A DNA stretch of 7,919 nucleotides from an archaeon (GCA_023266155.1 JAHFRS010000051.1:1-7919), one strand, 5' to 3'. Counted from the stretch's first letter, positions 1 to 4,580 are shown. Numbers and translations are program-made. Notes: generated by a model from the letters alone, not told the origin.

Positions 1-318
1 CTAAAAATCTTTTTCCACATTCTTCAGATAGCCTTTTCGCTTCAAGAAATCGACTTCTCCTTTGCTGCGATACTTATAGACAACATCACCTTTGTCATCC
101 CCGCCTAATTCCCAGGGTTCCACCAGAATGACATCATTTTCCCGTACCCATAATGCCCTTCTTAACCTGCCAGGAATACGGCAGATGCGCTCTTTTCCAT
201 CCAAACACAGAACTCTCATTCGACTGCCACCTAACCGCTGCTGAACAATTCCCAGAACTTCTGTTCCTTGAGGAATGCGGACACGAATCAGTTGTTCATC
301 AGGGGGTTGGTACATCAT
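1..318 (-). CDS. eif1a: Translation initiation factor aIF1A
   Basis: Archaeal homologue of eIF1A, which binds the A site of the small ribosomal subunit and helps initiator tRNA and mRNA selection. The 105-residue product matches the family along its length: a basic OB (S1/IF1-type) fold with the run RLGGSRMRVLCLDGK, then RICRIPGRLRR and a WVRENDVILVEPWE strand, ending in a lysine-rich tail with a YKYRSKGEVDFLKRKGY segment. The reading frame stays open upstream to 567, but residues before MMYQPPDE bear no resemblance to the family and the promoter lies inside that stretch, so the start is at 318 (or the second ATG, 315). The TATA box at 336-345 lies about 23-26 bp upstream, so the mRNA is probably leaderless. 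Divergent from the nuclease gene. The choice between the two ATGs is unresolved. Confidence 0.95.
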   Translation of the reverse strand: MMYQPPDEQLIRVRIPQGTEVLGIVQQRLGGSRMRVLCLDGKERICRIPGRLRRALWVRENDVILVEPWELGGDDKGDVVYKYRSKGEVDFLKRKGYLKNVEKDF

Positions 319-335
319 CTTAACAATAAAGGGTT

Positions 336-345
336 TATTTATAAA
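336..345 (-). promoter_or_regulatory. TATA box of aIF1A (leaderless start)
   Basis: TTTATAAATA on the minus strand. Its centre is about 23-26 bp from the paired ATG codons at 318 and 315, the usual archaeal TATA-to-transcription-start distance. This implies a transcript starting at or next to the start codon, and no Shine-Dalgarno motif precedes it. Confidence 0.65.
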
Positions 346-377
346 GATTTGCTGAAAGGGAGTTGAGCAAGGAAAGG

Positions 378-386
378 CATATAAAG
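378..386 (+). promoter_or_regulatory. TATA box of the PD-(D/E)XK nuclease gene
   Basis: CATATAAAG on the plus strand, predicting transcription start near 408 and a leader of about 28 nt. The leader carries AGGTGA at 418-423, matching the archaeal anti-Shine-Dalgarno, 12 nt before the ATG at 436. It is divergent from the aIF1A promoter within a 117-bp intergenic space. Confidence 0.55.
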
Positions 387-435
387 AAGTGCCGTTGCGT
401 TTTGATTTAATAAAAAAGGTGAAAGTGTCTTTTCT

Positions 436-1275
436 ATGGCAAAACGAATTGAATCCCCTTCGTCTATCAACACTTTCAAGCAGTGCCAGCGGAAATACTA
501 CTATCAATATATCGCCAAACTTCCGACTCTGCCCAATATCCATCAGGTTCGGGGAAATATCGCCCATAGTACGTTAGAAAGTTTCTATGAATTTGATGCC
601 AGTATGGTCACCACTGACAATTGTGCCCAACGGATCCATGCCCGAATCCAAGAACTGTTTGTCCGGCACTGGCAGAGATACACACAAGAATTGGATAAAC
701 TACATTTAAATAATGACCAGCAAATGTTTTATTTTGAAGAGACGATGTTGATGCTGATGAACTGGGCCAATCAATTCATTCAGGATTTACAGGCTCAAGC
801 AGCGGTGAAAAATATCTCTTTCCCTGAAGCTTTTCAACAGCTCACCCCCATTCGGGAACAAAGATTTCATTCTGATCATTATTCGGTCCAGGGATTTATT
901 GATGCCATTCATCAGGTGGAAGACCAGATTCAGATCATTGATTACAAGACCAATGCCAGTTTTGAATTTAAAGATGCCATTAAACTGCAATTGGCAATTT
1001 ATTCTTTATTGTATTTTGAGAAACACGGGATCAAGCCTTCGAAGGTCGGCATTTTCTTTCTGCGGCACAAGCTGAAACTCATGGATGTCGATGAAGAGTT
1101 ATTAGACTTAGCCCGGCGGGAAATTGAATTGGTTCATGCCCATACCTCCCGACATGAAGGTCTCGAACAGTATCCCCGCTGCACTGGCCCTTTATGCAAA
1201 TGGTCTACCGGCCAATGTGATTTCTTTGAAGTGTGCAAGCCGTTTGAAGGGAAGACGAGTAATGGGCAAAAGTAG
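436..1275 (+). CDS. RecB/Cas4-like PD-(D/E)XK nuclease with Fe-S cysteines
   Basis: Predicted DNA exonuclease or endonuclease of the PD-(D/E)XK superfamily (RecB/Cas4-like), 279 residues. The N-terminus SPSSINTFKQCQRKYYY is the typical opening of the family. Visible active-site residues are His44 in GNIAH, Asp156 in GFIDAI, the IIDYKT motif with Asp169 and Lys171, and the Gln185-x3-Tyr189 motif. Cys17 plus a C-terminal group Cys249, Cys254, Cys261 and Cys267 fit the Fe-S cluster arrangement of Cas4/AddB-type nucleases, where one early and three late cysteines bind 4Fe-4S; there is one cysteine to spare. No other cas gene or repeat array is present, so a role in repair or recombination is more likely than CRISPR adaptation. 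This is inference. The start is supported by AGGTGA at 418-423. It converges on the DUF5678-like gene with a 29-bp gap. Confidence 0.9.
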   Translation: MAKRIESPSSINTFKQCQRKYYYQYIAKLPTLPNIHQVRGNIAHSTLESFYEFDASMVTTDNCAQRIHARIQELFVRHWQRYTQELDKLHLNNDQQMFYFEETMLMLMNWANQFIQDLQAQAAVKNISFPEAFQQLTPIREQRFHSDHYSVQGFIDAIHQVEDQIQIIDYKTNASFEFKDAIKLQLAIYSLLYFEKHGIKPSKVGIFFLRHKLKLMDVDEELLDLARREIELVHAHTSRHEGLEQYPRCTGPLCKWSTGQCDFFEVCKPFEGKTSNGQK

Positions 1276-1304
1276 GCGGCAATGCCGGTTACAAAGAAAT
1301 AAAT

Positions 1305-1472
1305 TCAACATACTTCTCTTTTTGTTGGAACATACATCAGGCTAACCATCTTCTGAGGGTACAACTGCTTAGCTTTTTTATATACTTCTAACGTTGTTTT
1401 TCCAGAGGCAATAATCTCTTCATTAACAAAAGCAACGTAGTTGCCCGCGAATTGGGAGGATATTTTTTTCAT
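1305..1472 (-). CDS. DUF5678-like small protein (55 aa)
   Basis: Short gene with a strong coding look: it begins MKKISSQFAGNYVAFVNEEI and continues IIASGKTTLEVYKKAKQLYP. The pattern 'aGkYVAfvdgkiiAsGk-tleev-kkA-k-yP' is the signature I associate with the DUF5678 family of small archaeal and bacterial proteins, whose function is unknown to me. It ends with a VSLMYVPTKREVC segment, a plausible final strand. The start ATG at 1472 has GTGAT at 1478-1482 as ribosome binding site and an ATATAAAAA TATA box at 1507-1515, predicting a leader of about 13 nt. It converges with the nuclease gene. The inverted-repeat element at 1530-1822 abuts the upstream edge of its promoter. The family call is from memory of the sequence pattern; that it is coding is well supported. 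Confidence 0.8.
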   Translation of the reverse strand: MKKISSQFAGNYVAFVNEEIIASGKTTLEVYKKAKQLYPQKMVSLMYVPTKREVC

Positions 1473-1506
1473 GAATCATCACTACTTTTATCTAAAGCGA
1501 ACTTAG

Positions 1507-1515
1507 TTTTTATAT
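1507..1515 (-). promoter_or_regulatory. TATA box of the DUF5678-like gene
   Basis: ATATAAAAA on the minus strand preceded by an A/G-rich GAAAG (1516-1520) that could serve as BRE. The left direct repeat of the neighbouring inverted-repeat element begins at 1520, so that element abuts the promoter. Confidence 0.5.
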
Positions 1516-1529
1516 CTTTCTGTGGATTG

Positions 1530-1540
1530 TAATACTTCAG
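1530..1540 (+). repeat. Left terminal inverted repeat
   Basis: TAATACTTCAG, the exact reverse complement of 1812-1822. The first two bases (TA) overlap the possible 12-bp form of the flanking direct repeat, so the element boundary is uncertain by 1-2 bp. Confidence 0.75.
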
Positions 1541-1547
1541 CCACATG

Positions 1548-1670
1548 AAGCGCCCCCGTCCTCAGGTCGAGCTTCTTCGTTTTAAATATACGAACCGACA
1601 AGGGGGTTGTCCCATACGGGGAATGTCGGTTCTCGACGATTAAATCGAAAGCGAGAAGACGGGGGCGCTT
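1548..1670. repeat. Hairpin arm 1 of the element
   Basis: The closing stem AAGCGCCCCCGTC (1548-1560) pairs perfectly with 1658-1670. Nested inside are GAACCGACA (1592-1600) with TGTCGGTTC (1624-1632), then CCC-ATAC-GGG at 1611-1620. GTCGAG at 1566-1571 can pair with CTCGAC at 1632-1637, sharing one base with the inner stem. The several nested perfect stems are far more than a chance palindrome. Confidence 0.75.
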
Positions 1671-1674
1671 CCGT

Positions 1675-1802
1675 GCGTGGTGAGCATCTTCGAAATTCTG
1701 GTCATGACCATTGAAGGAGCTGCGTCCCCGTAGGGGGCAACTCCCCGCGACGCTCTCGATATCTTTATCGACGGAATTTCGACCTGATGATGCTCACCAC
1801 GC
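1675..1802. repeat. Hairpin arm 2 of the element
   Basis: The closing stem GCGTGGTGAGCATC (1675-1688) pairs perfectly with 1789-1802, followed by TCGAAATTC (1690-1698) with GAATTTCGA (1774-1782). Beyond that are three branch hairpins: the palindrome TGGTCATGACCA (1699-1710), GCGTC (1722-1726) with GACGC (1749-1753) enclosing CCCC-GTA-GGGG, and TCGATA-TCTT-TATCGA (1756-1771). The branched shape resembles a folded RNA rather than a simple terminator. Confidence 0.75.
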
Positions 1803-1811
1803 TTCAGATGA

Positions 1812-1822
1812 CTGAAGTATTA
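1812..1822 (-). repeat. Right terminal inverted repeat
   Basis: CTGAAGTATTA, partner of 1530-1540, followed immediately by the second copy of CTGTGGATTGTA at 1823-1834. Confidence 0.75.
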
Positions 1823-1834
1823 CTGTGGATTGTA

Positions 1835-1911
1835 CTCAAAATTCTTTGGAAGTGATCTCTTTGAAAGCAGTAAGTCTTTTGAAGGGAAGAAGGGGAATTA
1901 GAAAAAATGAT
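1835..1911. other. Spacer without recognisable features
   Basis: AT-rich stretch between the inverted-repeat element and the orphan ORF on the minus strand. I see no ORF, promoter or stem in it. Confidence 0.5.
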
Positions 1912-2139
1912 TTAAGTGCGCTTAGATGATATGAGATCCAATGAATCATCAGCTATCAACCTATATCCTCGAAGTACATTTTCGCCAAATTGCCGATAAA
2001 AAGCATTTTTCCTAAAGATAGGAACTACGAGGAGATTTGGTAAAACCCTTGCTCTCGTCACTCTATCTGGTTTATTATTTTTAAACTCAATCGTTTCTGA
2101 AGTCGTTTCTGACAAAGCATCATAGCCATAACGACCCAC
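1912..2139 (-). CDS. Orphan small ORF, 75 aa, GTG start
   Basis: Not recognised. The product starts MGRYGYDALSETTSET and ends SLDLISSKRT. It is soluble-looking, with no membrane segment or cysteine and a charged C-terminal half. The only available start is GTG at 2137-2139. The frame reads eight more codons upstream (KFWSPSWW) before an in-frame TAA at 2164-2166, and that tryptophan-rich stretch reads like protein, so the gene may be the remnant of a longer one. An AAATAAAAATTT sequence around 2157-2168 would act as a TATA-like box about 25 bp before the GTG, compatible with a leaderless start. It follows the structured region 2169-2304 on the same strand. It may be a real small gene, a 5'-truncated pseudogene or a chance ORF. 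Confidence 0.35.
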   Translation of the reverse strand: MGRYGYDALSETTSETIEFKNNKPDRVTRARVLPNLLVVPIFRKNAFYRQFGENVLRGYRLIADDSLDLISSKRT

Positions 2140-2168
2140 CCACCACGAAGGCGACCAAAATTTTTATT

Positions 2169-2228
2169 TGTTTGTTGGGTCTAAAACCCCACTGCTTGCA
2201 GTGAAAAGGATAAATCTCCCAACAAACA
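2169..2228. ncRNA. Hairpin domain H1 of a structured region
   Basis: A perfect 11-bp stem TGTTTGTTGGG (2169-2179) with CCCAACAAACA (2218-2228) encloses a large A-rich internal loop and an apical palindromic hairpin CACTGC-TT-GCAGTG (2190-2203). Read on the minus strand, the apical hairpin is followed by GGGGTTTT, which resembles a terminator or attenuator. Whether it acts as RNA, and on which strand, is unknown. It lies directly upstream of the orphan ORF at 1912-2139. Confidence 0.5.
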
Positions 2229-2230
2229 CT

Positions 2231-2304
2231 AAAAAACCCCGCAGCTGTTTCCAACAGGAAACCCCGGAAACCGCAGTTTCCCGTGTGCTGCGGTTGGGTT
2301 TTTT
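2231..2304. terminator. Bidirectional three-way-junction hairpin H2
   Basis: The outer stem is AAAAAACC (2231-2238) with GGTTTTTT (2297-2304), continued by CCGCAGC (2239-2245) with GCTGCGG (2287-2293). Inside are two hairpins with the same stem in opposite order: GTTTCC-AACA-GGAAAC (2247-2262) and GGAAAC-CGCA-GTTTCC (2266-2281). Each strand ends in six T residues after the stem, so it could terminate transcription both ways. On the minus strand it sits 15 bp past the stop of the 56-residue micro-protein. The internal branching is more elaborate than a terminator needs, so it may be the 3' part of an RNA gene together with H1. Confidence 0.5.
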
Positions 2305-2319
2305 ATTTCCCTCAGAGAA

Positions 2320-2490
2320 CTATTTATTATTTAGATTATTTAGATCATTTATAATCATGTTTATTAATGAAACTATAGCGGTAATAACTCCGTTGATGAG
2401 AGCCTCAACGGTATTAGGCAATGTTATTAAGGTATAAATTAGCCAGGCTATACTTGACAAATAAATAAATACTTTTAAAGTTTTATTCAT
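2320..2490 (-). CDS. Micro-membrane protein B (56 aa)
   Basis: Unrecognised. It begins MNKTLKVFIYLSSIAWLIYT and has two predicted membrane segments (about residues 6-25 and 32-48) joined by a short loop with PNTVEA, plus an Asn-rich hydrophilic tail NDLNNLNNK. It starts one base after the stop of micro-protein A, so the pair is translationally coupled. A GAGTGAT sequence inside the end of gene A lies about 5-6 nt before the ATG as a ribosome binding site. It ends just before hairpin H2, which probably terminates the transcript. The function is unknown; small paired hydrophobic proteins of this kind can be membrane-complex subunits, toxins or holin-like proteins, and nothing here decides between them. 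Confidence 0.65.
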   Translation of the reverse strand: MNKTLKVFIYLSSIAWLIYTLITLPNTVEALINGVITAIVSLINMIINDLNNLNNK

Positions 2491-2491
2491 C

Positions 2492-2575
2492 TTATATCAC
2501 TCTGAGAATCTTTAATATCAATAATACAAAAGTCGCTATAACGACAACCCAACCTAAAGCTTCATACCATTTCAT
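2492..2575 (-). CDS. Micro-membrane protein A (27 aa)
   Basis: Tiny ORF, MKWYEALGWVVVIATFVLLI then LKILRVI: one membrane helix at about residues 7-25 with a short polar N-terminus and a basic C-terminus. Its reality is supported by an excellent ribosome binding site, GGGTGAA (2581-2587), 5 nt before the ATG, and by the one-base junction with the next micro-protein. It lies 33 bp after the stop of the SpoIIM-family gene and has no TATA box at a suitable distance (the AT-rich run near 2590-2600 is only about 17 bp before the ATG), so co-transcription with that gene is likely. No family recognised. Confidence 0.6.
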   Translation of the reverse strand: MKWYEALGWVVVIATFVLLILKILRVI

Positions 2576-2608
2576 TTGTCTTCACCCGTTTATATTTTAT
2601 TTCCGACC

Positions 2609-3490
2609 TTATCCTGTTACCGCCTGCATACTCATGCGGATAATGTCCTGATAGATGTTGACATTATTGAGCACAAATGTTTCCACGATCGCCCCCAACA
2701 CTAAGAACACTAACCCAAATAACAACAGGTACAAGTTAAAGCCAAACACTTCCATAAATCGTGACGAGGCAAATTCTTCTAACAGCACATCTTTAGAGAT
2801 AATACTCCCGGAAATCGCGGCCAGAAAGTAAGAGAGTGCTTCCAGTATCATATGGGGGAAGACCACCAGCATAATCACGCCAAATAACAGAAAAGGATGT
2901 TGTCCAGAAAATAAAGCAGCATTTTTCGCCGTGATGCCAAAGATAGCGCCCCAGACAGATGCGTTCCAGGTAATCAGGAAAATGGCTCCATCACCAGTGA
3001 GCAAGGCGAGGATAAAGCAAGCGATCAACACTAAGAAATTGTTGCTGAGGATTTCATAAAAAATGGGGCTGGTGAAAATACCGCCCGTCGCTGAACCAGC
3101 ATAACCTTGACCGAATCGAATCTCTAATTGCTCCCGAAACAAAGAATTTGTCTGGATCGAAGGCAGGATCATCGAGCCGATGGAGTACACCAGCAGGATT
3201 CCCAGGAACAGAAAAATATAAATTCGCACAATTTCAATGTCATCTTTCCACAGTTCGCCCATGGTGATACCCTGTTCGACGCTTTCCTGCCGCTCTTCGA
3301 TGGAAAAAATGTTATATAATTCCGGAAGAAGAAGCATTGAGGTAATGGCAACCGCGACGAGCGCCGGATCACCGGGAAAAAGAACGGAGGCAATCAGGAG
3401 GGCAATAATGGAATAAACAGCACCAAGAACGAAAGCATAACGGGCTTTATGTTCCAGCCAGTCTTCAGGAAAGATATGTTCTAGTACCAT
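2609..3490 (-). CDS. SpoIIM/DUF95-family integral membrane protein
   Basis: Archaeal member of the stage II sporulation protein M (DUF95) family, a polytopic membrane protein whose role in archaea is unsettled. At 293 residues it is typical of the archaeal group. The family core is clear: SNNFLVLIACFILALLTGDG followed by AIFLITWNASVWGAIFG (about residues 149-185), then FPHMILEALSYFLAAISGSI near 211-230. Predicted membrane segments lie at about 19-38, 43-57, 88-110, 152-184, 200-222 and 250-275, with hydrophilic stretches at about 58-88 and 111-145. MVLEH at 3490 is chosen over the adjacent ATG at 3493 because GGGG (3496-3499) is then 5 nt upstream. The TATA box lies at 3525-3536. Two micro-membrane proteins follow and may be its partners. 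Confidence 0.9.
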   Translation of the reverse strand: MVLEHIFPEDWLEHKARYAFVLGAVYSIIALLIASVLFPGDPALVAVAITSMLLLPELYNIFSIEERQESVEQGITMGELWKDDIEIVRIYIFLFLGILLVYSIGSMILPSIQTNSLFREQLEIRFGQGYAGSATGGIFTSPIFYEILSNNFLVLIACFILALLTGDGAIFLITWNASVWGAIFGITAKNAALFSGQHPFLLFGVIMLVVFPHMILEALSYFLAAISGSIISKDVLLEEFASSRFMEVFGFNLYLLLFGLVFLVLGAIVETFVLNNVNIYQDIIRMSMQAVTG

Positions 3491-3524
3491 CATAACCCCT
3501 TTTTGAATAAAAAGAAAGCAATAA

Positions 3525-3536
3525 GTATTTATATAC
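3525..3536. promoter_or_regulatory. Near-palindromic TATA box shared by divergent genes
   Basis: GTATTTATATAC reads as a good TATA box on both strands (GTATATAAATAC on the minus). On the minus strand it predicts a start near 3505, about 15 nt before the SpoIIM-family ATG. On the plus strand it predicts a start near 3556, about 38 nt before the ATG at 3594. I see no other TATA box for either gene. Confidence 0.5.
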
Positions 3537-3551
3537 CTTCCGCTTAGACGT

Positions 3552-3591
3552 AAGAGAGAAGGAAAGAGGGAGAGGCAAAGAGAGAAAAAAA
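3552..3591 (+). other. Polypurine leader tract
   Basis: Forty bases with a single pyrimidine (C at 3576), lying in the predicted 5' leader of the gene at 3594. It contains GAGGGAGAGG (3566-3575), which resembles a Shine-Dalgarno region but sits about 18 nt from the ATG, farther than usual. Confidence 0.6.
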
Positions 3592-3593
3592 CC

Positions 3594-3896
3594 ATGACAA
3601 TTTACAAAGTTAAAAGTGTGGTCATCAGCCGTAAGCCTGGTAAGATTAAAGGCCAATGGTCCGCGTTCTTAGGTTTATTTAACGAAAATAATCCGCACCT
3701 TAAAGGCGGTGAGCCTCTTCAAGTGTTGGAAATCAAAGATATGGAAAAAGTCCGTATCCGTGACTTAAGGAATATTTCGTATTACCTGATGGGCAATGAT
3801 ATCGTCATCAACAATCTGGTGGAATTGAGTATTGACGTGAAAGACCAGATCATGACGTTGACGGGAATACAGGAATTGCCGGCCGTCAAGAAGTAG
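3594..3896 (+). CDS. Conserved-looking hypothetical protein (100 aa)
   Basis: Not recognised. A 100-residue soluble protein beginning MTIYKVKSVVISRKPGKIKG; it alternates predicted beta strands (YKVKSVVISR, EPLQVLEIKDMEKVRI, VINNLVELSIDVKDQIMTLT) with a Gly/Asn/Pro-containing loop around residues 28-42. It is basic at the N-terminus and has no cysteine, no membrane segment and no catalytic motif I can name. The strand-rich, charged make-up fits a small beta-barrel or a nucleic-acid or ribosome-associated protein, but that is a guess. I compared it mentally with archaeal ribosomal proteins LX/L18Ae and L35Ae and saw no match. It is expressed divergently from the SpoIIM-family gene through a shared TATA box and a purine-rich leader, and converges on the glutaredoxin gene with a 46-bp gap. 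Base composition and codon pattern look like the neighbours'. Confidence 0.8.
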   Translation: MTIYKVKSVVISRKPGKIKGQWSAFLGLFNENNPHLKGGEPLQVLEIKDMEKVRIRDLRNISYYLMGNDIVINNLVELSIDVKDQIMTLTGIQELPAVKK

Positions 3897-3942
3897 GATA
3901 ATTTTCTGGTGTTCAAATGGACTCCTGTTCAGAAACCAACCA

Positions 3943-4194
3943 TCAAAAATTCTCCTGCAGATAGTCCATAATCTTCTCACTCTCACCTACATACTTTTCC
4001 CCGATCTTAAGCACCGGCACTGTCGCACAGCCACTTTTTTCCGCCAGTTTTTGACGCAGAACATCAGTACGGCTGGGGGAGACGTTGACCGTGGCATAGC
4101 GAACATTCTTTTGGTCTAATTTCTCTTTCACCCTACGGCAATAGGGACAGCCCGGCAATTGAAATAAGGTGATATCCGCAATGATGCTGGCCAT
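3943..4194 (-). CDS. Glutaredoxin-like thiol-disulfide protein
   Basis: Small glutaredoxin/NrdH-type redoxin of 83 residues, cytoplasmic, which would reduce disulfides or deliver electrons to enzymes such as ribonucleotide reductase. It shows the complete fold: strand ADITLFQLPG, the dithiol motif Cys16-Pro-Tyr-Cys19, the second strand VRYATVNV, the TVP motif with the conserved cis-Pro60, strand VLKIGEKYVG and the GES turn at 70-72 before the last helix. Cys56, just before TVP, is an extra cysteine. It starts two bases after the stop codon of the decarboxylase-like gene, so the two are co-transcribed and translationally coupled. A link between the redoxin and a cysteine-dependent pyruvoyl enzyme is suggested only by this pairing. 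Confidence 0.93.
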   Translation of the reverse strand: MASIIADITLFQLPGCPYCRRVKEKLDQKNVRYATVNVSPSRTDVLRQKLAEKSGCATVPVLKIGEKYVGESEKIMDYLQENF

Positions 4195-4196
4195 TT

Positions 4197-4559
4197 TTAC
4201 CGCCGTTCCTCCACATAGATTTTACAATCTTTAGCATCAAAGAACTTTTGGCTGAACTGAGCCACGGGTTGAGGATCATATTCCCGACAGCTGAAGACGT
4301 CAATGAAGGCGCGGCAGCCCACTTCGTCAAAATGAGCGGTGATAGTGGAAGTTTCAATGAACTGCATCACGGAATAGCCCCGTAACTTGCCGTGGCCAAA
4401 ACGTTTGATTTCCGGCGGGCCGACCCGTTTCATCTTCAGAACCTGACACAACCCACGGACAAACCGCTTTAAGATTTTGGGATCTTTCATCAGCAGGGGA
4501 TTACAGCCATGTAAATCGAGGCTCGCCGAACGCCCCCACCACCAGTCTGGTTTCATCAT
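4197..4559 (-). CDS. S-adenosylmethionine decarboxylase-like pyruvoyl enzyme
   Basis: Member of the class 1 (prokaryotic, SpeH/SpeD-type) AdoMet decarboxylase family, 120 residues. Such proteins cleave themselves at a serine to make a pyruvoyl cofactor and act in polyamine synthesis. From the Thermotoga maritima enzyme as I recall it, the key residues keep exact spacing: Ser63 (Ser55 there), Ser71 (pyruvoyl-forming Ser63), His76 (His68) and Cys91 (Cys83). The family core runs SASLDLHGCNP, GYSVMQFIETSTITAH and AFIDVFSCREYDP. The residue before the processing serine is Thr rather than the canonical Glu, and the usual ESH motif reads TST. AdoMetDC homologues in DPANN and CPR genomes are known that have become arginine or ornithine decarboxylases, so the substrate is open. 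TATA box 26 bp upstream; leaderless. Two ATGs (4559, 4556) compete as start. Confidence 0.85.
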   Translation of the reverse strand: MMKPDWWWGRSASLDLHGCNPLLMKDPKILKRFVRGLCQVLKMKRVGPPEIKRFGHGKLRGYSVMQFIETSTITAHFDEVGCRAFIDVFSCREYDPQPVAQFSQKFFDAKDCKIYVEERR

Positions 4560-4580
4560 AATTGGTATAAAAGAAGAGAG

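Larger units (their letters stand above)
1520..1834. mobile_element. 293-bp inverted-repeat element with flanking direct repeats
   Basis: A non-coding unit (1530-1822) bounded by perfect 11-bp inverted repeats: TAATACTTCAG at 1530-1540 and CTGAAGTATTA at 1812-1822. The similarity extends to about 22 positions with three mismatches. It is flanked by direct copies of CTGTGGATTG(TA) at 1520-1531 and 1823-1834, which look like a 10-12 bp target duplication. Inside are two large hairpins side by side: a 13-bp perfect stem (1548-1560 with 1658-1670) and a 14-bp perfect stem (1675-1688 with 1789-1802), each with nested stems. It is visibly GC-richer than its surroundings. There is no transposase and no convincing ORF, so if mobile it is a non-autonomous (MITE-like) element. 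A 10-12 bp duplication would suit IS4-family transposases, which is speculative. Alternatively it is a structured RNA gene. Confidence 0.6.

Noticed and set aside
319..567. N-terminal extension of aIF1A (83 extra residues in an open frame)
   Set aside because: The extra residues do not resemble the family, contain the TATA box and overlap the start of the divergent nuclease gene.
436..1275. CRISPR-associated Cas4
   Set aside because: No repeats, Cas1 or Cas2 in the window. The sequence supports only the broader RecB/Cas4-like nuclease call.
1785..1815. C/D box sRNA (TGATGA at 1785-1790, CTGA at 1812-1815)
   Set aside because: Both boxes are buried in the perfect stems of the inverted-repeat element, and no C'/D' pair or guide is evident.
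1530..1822. SRP RNA or RNase P RNA
   Set aside because: The length is suitable but the conserved core motifs of either RNA were not found, and the flanking direct repeats are not explained.
2169..2230. Archaeal H/ACA guide RNA
   Set aside because: No clear kink-turn and no ACA box at a fixed distance after the stem.
2169..2304. Integron attC site (GTTGGGT at 2174-2180 and 2293-2299 fits GTTRRRY)
   Set aside because: The partner core needs RYYYAAC, and the left-hand purine is missing (TCCCAAC). No integrase or gene cassette is seen.
2390..2411. Hairpin CCGTTGA / TCAACGG
   Set aside because: It lies inside the coding sequence of micro-protein B and is probably coincidental.
2168..2437. Plus-strand open frame of 89 codons
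   Set aside because: It runs through the hairpins H1 and H2 and antisense to micro-protein B, and its product has no protein-like pattern.
2587..2600. TATA box for the micro-protein pair
   Set aside because: It is only about 17 bp before the ATG, too close to give a transcript that includes the start codon.
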